NCBI RefSeq assembly: GCF_036417845.1
Contig: NC_089980.1
Coordinates: forward strand, 112,927,169 to 112,991,168
Source: Apteryx mantelli
Taxonomy: Eukaryota > Chordata > Aves > Apterygiformes > Apterygidae
Direction of reading: 5' to 3'
Length of the DNA stretch: 64,000 bases
The position numbers were made by a program, and so were the translations under genes. The notes below the pieces were generated by a model. That model did not search any database and was not told where the DNA came from. It saw only the letters and a list, made by a program, of their open reading frames with translations. Below, piece after piece: positions 62,523 to 64,000 of this stretch. Position 1 is the first letter of the stretch. Each line of letters opens with the position of its first letter.

Positions 62523-62604
62523 CGAGCCTCCAGCGCGGTGTGCTCTCCCGGACCTGTCGATGCTTAGCCCCACGCGCCTGAGCTGGCTCTGTCCCTTCGC
62601 GCAG
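62523..62604 (+). other. Candidate alternative exon, 82 nt
   Basis: Bounded by a strong acceptor (long pyrimidine tract CTTCCCTCC...TTTTCTTCTCAG ending at 62522) and a donor (CGCGCAG|GTGACT at 62604/62605). It is CpG-rich: nine CpG in about 84 bp, while the flanks are AT-rich. One frame, starting at 62524, is open across the whole exon (27 codons, ending at a codon boundary) and includes an ATG. It could be an alternative 5' exon of the inferred ELOVL5 transcript, a lncRNA exon, or chance. No protein family recognised. Confidence 0.35.
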
Positions 62605-63968
62605 GTGACTTTGAGGCAGCTGCGGCCTCAGCCTGTTTTGTCTTGGCTTGTCCGAGTCTTTAAGCATAAGCTCATTTTGAGCAGTTAACGTTCAGCTGGC
62701 TCCTGATTGCTTTCAGAAGTGTCCTTCTGCCATTCTCCAATAGGTACGTACAGCCTAACGGTATAGTATCTCTGTATATAGTACGCAAATCATTGACAAT
62801 AGACTTTGGATATCACCCAAGGAAACTGAGGCAGTTGATGCATGTTAAGCCGGTATAATGATGCATTTTTTCCTGGTAAGAACAAACTAGCAAGGTATAT
62901 GGGTTTTTCTGGAGGTGGAAACGTGTTATTGTTTTGATGTGGAAGGGCTTTTTTCCTCCATCCTAAAACTATGTAGCAGTTTTCTCCAGGCTGATGAGAA
63001 CTTCAGCCTTCCATCTTTCACAGCTTTTCTAGTTAGCAGCTCTTTTGGGGGGTGTCTCCTGGATTTTGATGTCCTTACACAAGATGGCATCTCACGGCTT
63101 TCTCATGTGCTGGTGGATTCTGTCTGATGCTGTTTGCTTTTGTTCAAGTTTTCACAACTATCTAAAATACAATTTTTGATAGATTGGGTGGTCACCTATC
63201 AACGTGAAGGCTTCCTTTCTTACTAGAGGTAAGCAGTGTTGCCAAAAACTGAATTCTGACCAAAGGCACATGAGTATTTTGCATATAGTGCTAATGTATT
63301 TGTTAATATTTTTGAAGATTTTCATAACATCTTCAAATTATGTATTCAGTAATATTCTGTAAGTTTGACTTAAAGAACAAAATTCACGTTTTCTGGCTGA
63401 ACTACAGCACAGCATGTGGTTATGTAAGCCTGAGTTCTCAAGTGTGTCTGGATTCTTAACTTGAGCAGAAATAGATTTGGGCACATCTATGAATTTCATC
63501 TTGTTAGTAACCTTAATGACCTTAACATTTGTTTAGTGGTCATTTAATGGTTATTTAATGCTGGGTTTTTTTGTTTTGGTTTTAAGGGTTGTAAAAATTT
63601 AAATCTTTGACTTTACCAGTTGTCTTCTTTCAATGGATTTTCAAGTTCTATTCACTTACTGTTCTAAAAAAGAGAGCAGAAAAGAAAGTTGGAGATGGTT
63701 TCATGCTACTGGACAGAACTGATAAATTCCAATATTTAGGATGGATCCTTTCTTACCTTCTTTTAATAATAAGAATGTAATCCATTTGAGCTCAGTGAGT
63801 TATTTGGCTACACTAATATGATCTTTGGGCATACCAGGAGAGCATGAAAATCATAATGTATTTTTCGAAGTTTATCAGAGGTCTGCTTTTATATCTTTCA
63901 AGGCGAGTAACTGGAAATTCTGAGAAGTCTTCCATATGCCCGTATGAAAGAATCTCTAGCGTGTGTTT

Positions 63969-64000
63969 AAAACAAAAAAAAAAACAACAAAAAACGAGTT
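63969..64000. repeat. A-rich simple sequence at window edge
   Basis: AAAC/A-run simple repeat running to near the end of the window. Confidence 0.7.

Larger units (their letters stand above)
43678..64000 (+). other. ELOVL5: Inferred ELOVL5 intron 1, partial
   Basis: Over 20 kb from the exon 1 donor to the window edge. ATG contexts were searched for an ELOVL5 N-terminus (MEHFDASL-like) and none was found, so exon 2 lies outside. Known contents: the 3' half of the CpG island, two G-quadruplex-capable runs, an ATF4/X-box pair, a T18 run, ancient repeat remnants, a CR1 copy, an inverted repeat and a candidate extra exon. Remaining stretches (44.7-48.5, 48.6-50.0, 50.1-52.1, 52.8-55.2, 55.9-62.5 and 62.6-64 kb) show AT-rich unique DNA with nothing I recognise. 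Confidence 0.5.

Noticed and set aside
62820..62840. MIR-like phrase AAGGAAACTGAGGCAG
   Set aside because: Only about 16 bases fit and the flanks do not continue the MIR pattern, so it is too short to call.
43678..64000. ELOVL5 coding exon 2
   Set aside because: ATG contexts in this span were read for an ELOVL5-like N-terminus and none matched, so the coding exons are taken to lie outside the window.

Overview
The window is vertebrate nuclear DNA, most probably from a bird. It has three CR1 retrotransposon copies with avian-type sequence, no Alu, L1 or B-type repeats, a retroviral solo LTR laid out like avian alpharetrovirus LTRs, and one recognisable vertebrate coding exon. Protein-coding content is very low: one terminal exon at the left edge and one promoter with a non-coding first exon near 43.6 kb.

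Layout. Positions 1-1868 are the last intron of GCLC (glutamate-cysteine ligase catalytic subunit, + strand); it carries the solo LTR (1013-1386, minus) with an intact 6-bp target duplication. The final GCLC coding exon is 1869-2074, followed by a 3' UTR of about 1.5 kb with two AATAAA signals. About 39 kb of mostly unique intergenic DNA follows. It holds a CR1 of about 2.4 kb (17211-19575, minus), a shorter CR1 (36239-36717, minus), several decayed ancient repeats (MIR/CORE-SINE-like and an old CR1 tail), a 25-bp minisatellite (about 10371-10601), a small isolated CpG-rich patch (25341-25580) and simple repeats.

At about 43.2-44.35 kb lies a strong CpG island. It has an inverted CCAAT box, two CRE-type sites, many GC boxes, two G-quadruplex-capable runs and a good splice donor at 43677/43678. 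In mammals the next gene downstream of GCLC, in the same orientation, is ELOVL5 (fatty acid elongase), so I read the island as the ELOVL5 promoter and non-coding exon 1. This rests on synteny, not coding sequence: no ELOVL5 coding exon was found before the window ends. On that reading 43678-64000 is intron 1. It contains a + strand CR1 (52095-52810), a candidate alternative exon (62523-62604) and several motif clusters that look regulatory.

Functional link: GCLC makes gamma-glutamylcysteine for glutathione, and ELOVL5 elongates C18-C20 polyunsaturated fatty acids. They are linked here only by conserved adjacency. The most notable regulatory reading is an exact ATF4/CHOP-type composite site beside an RFX X-box-like palindrome just inside the presumed ELOVL5 intron 1. 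No operon, CRISPR array, tRNA or rRNA gene was seen, and I see no clear evidence for a wholly new biological system.
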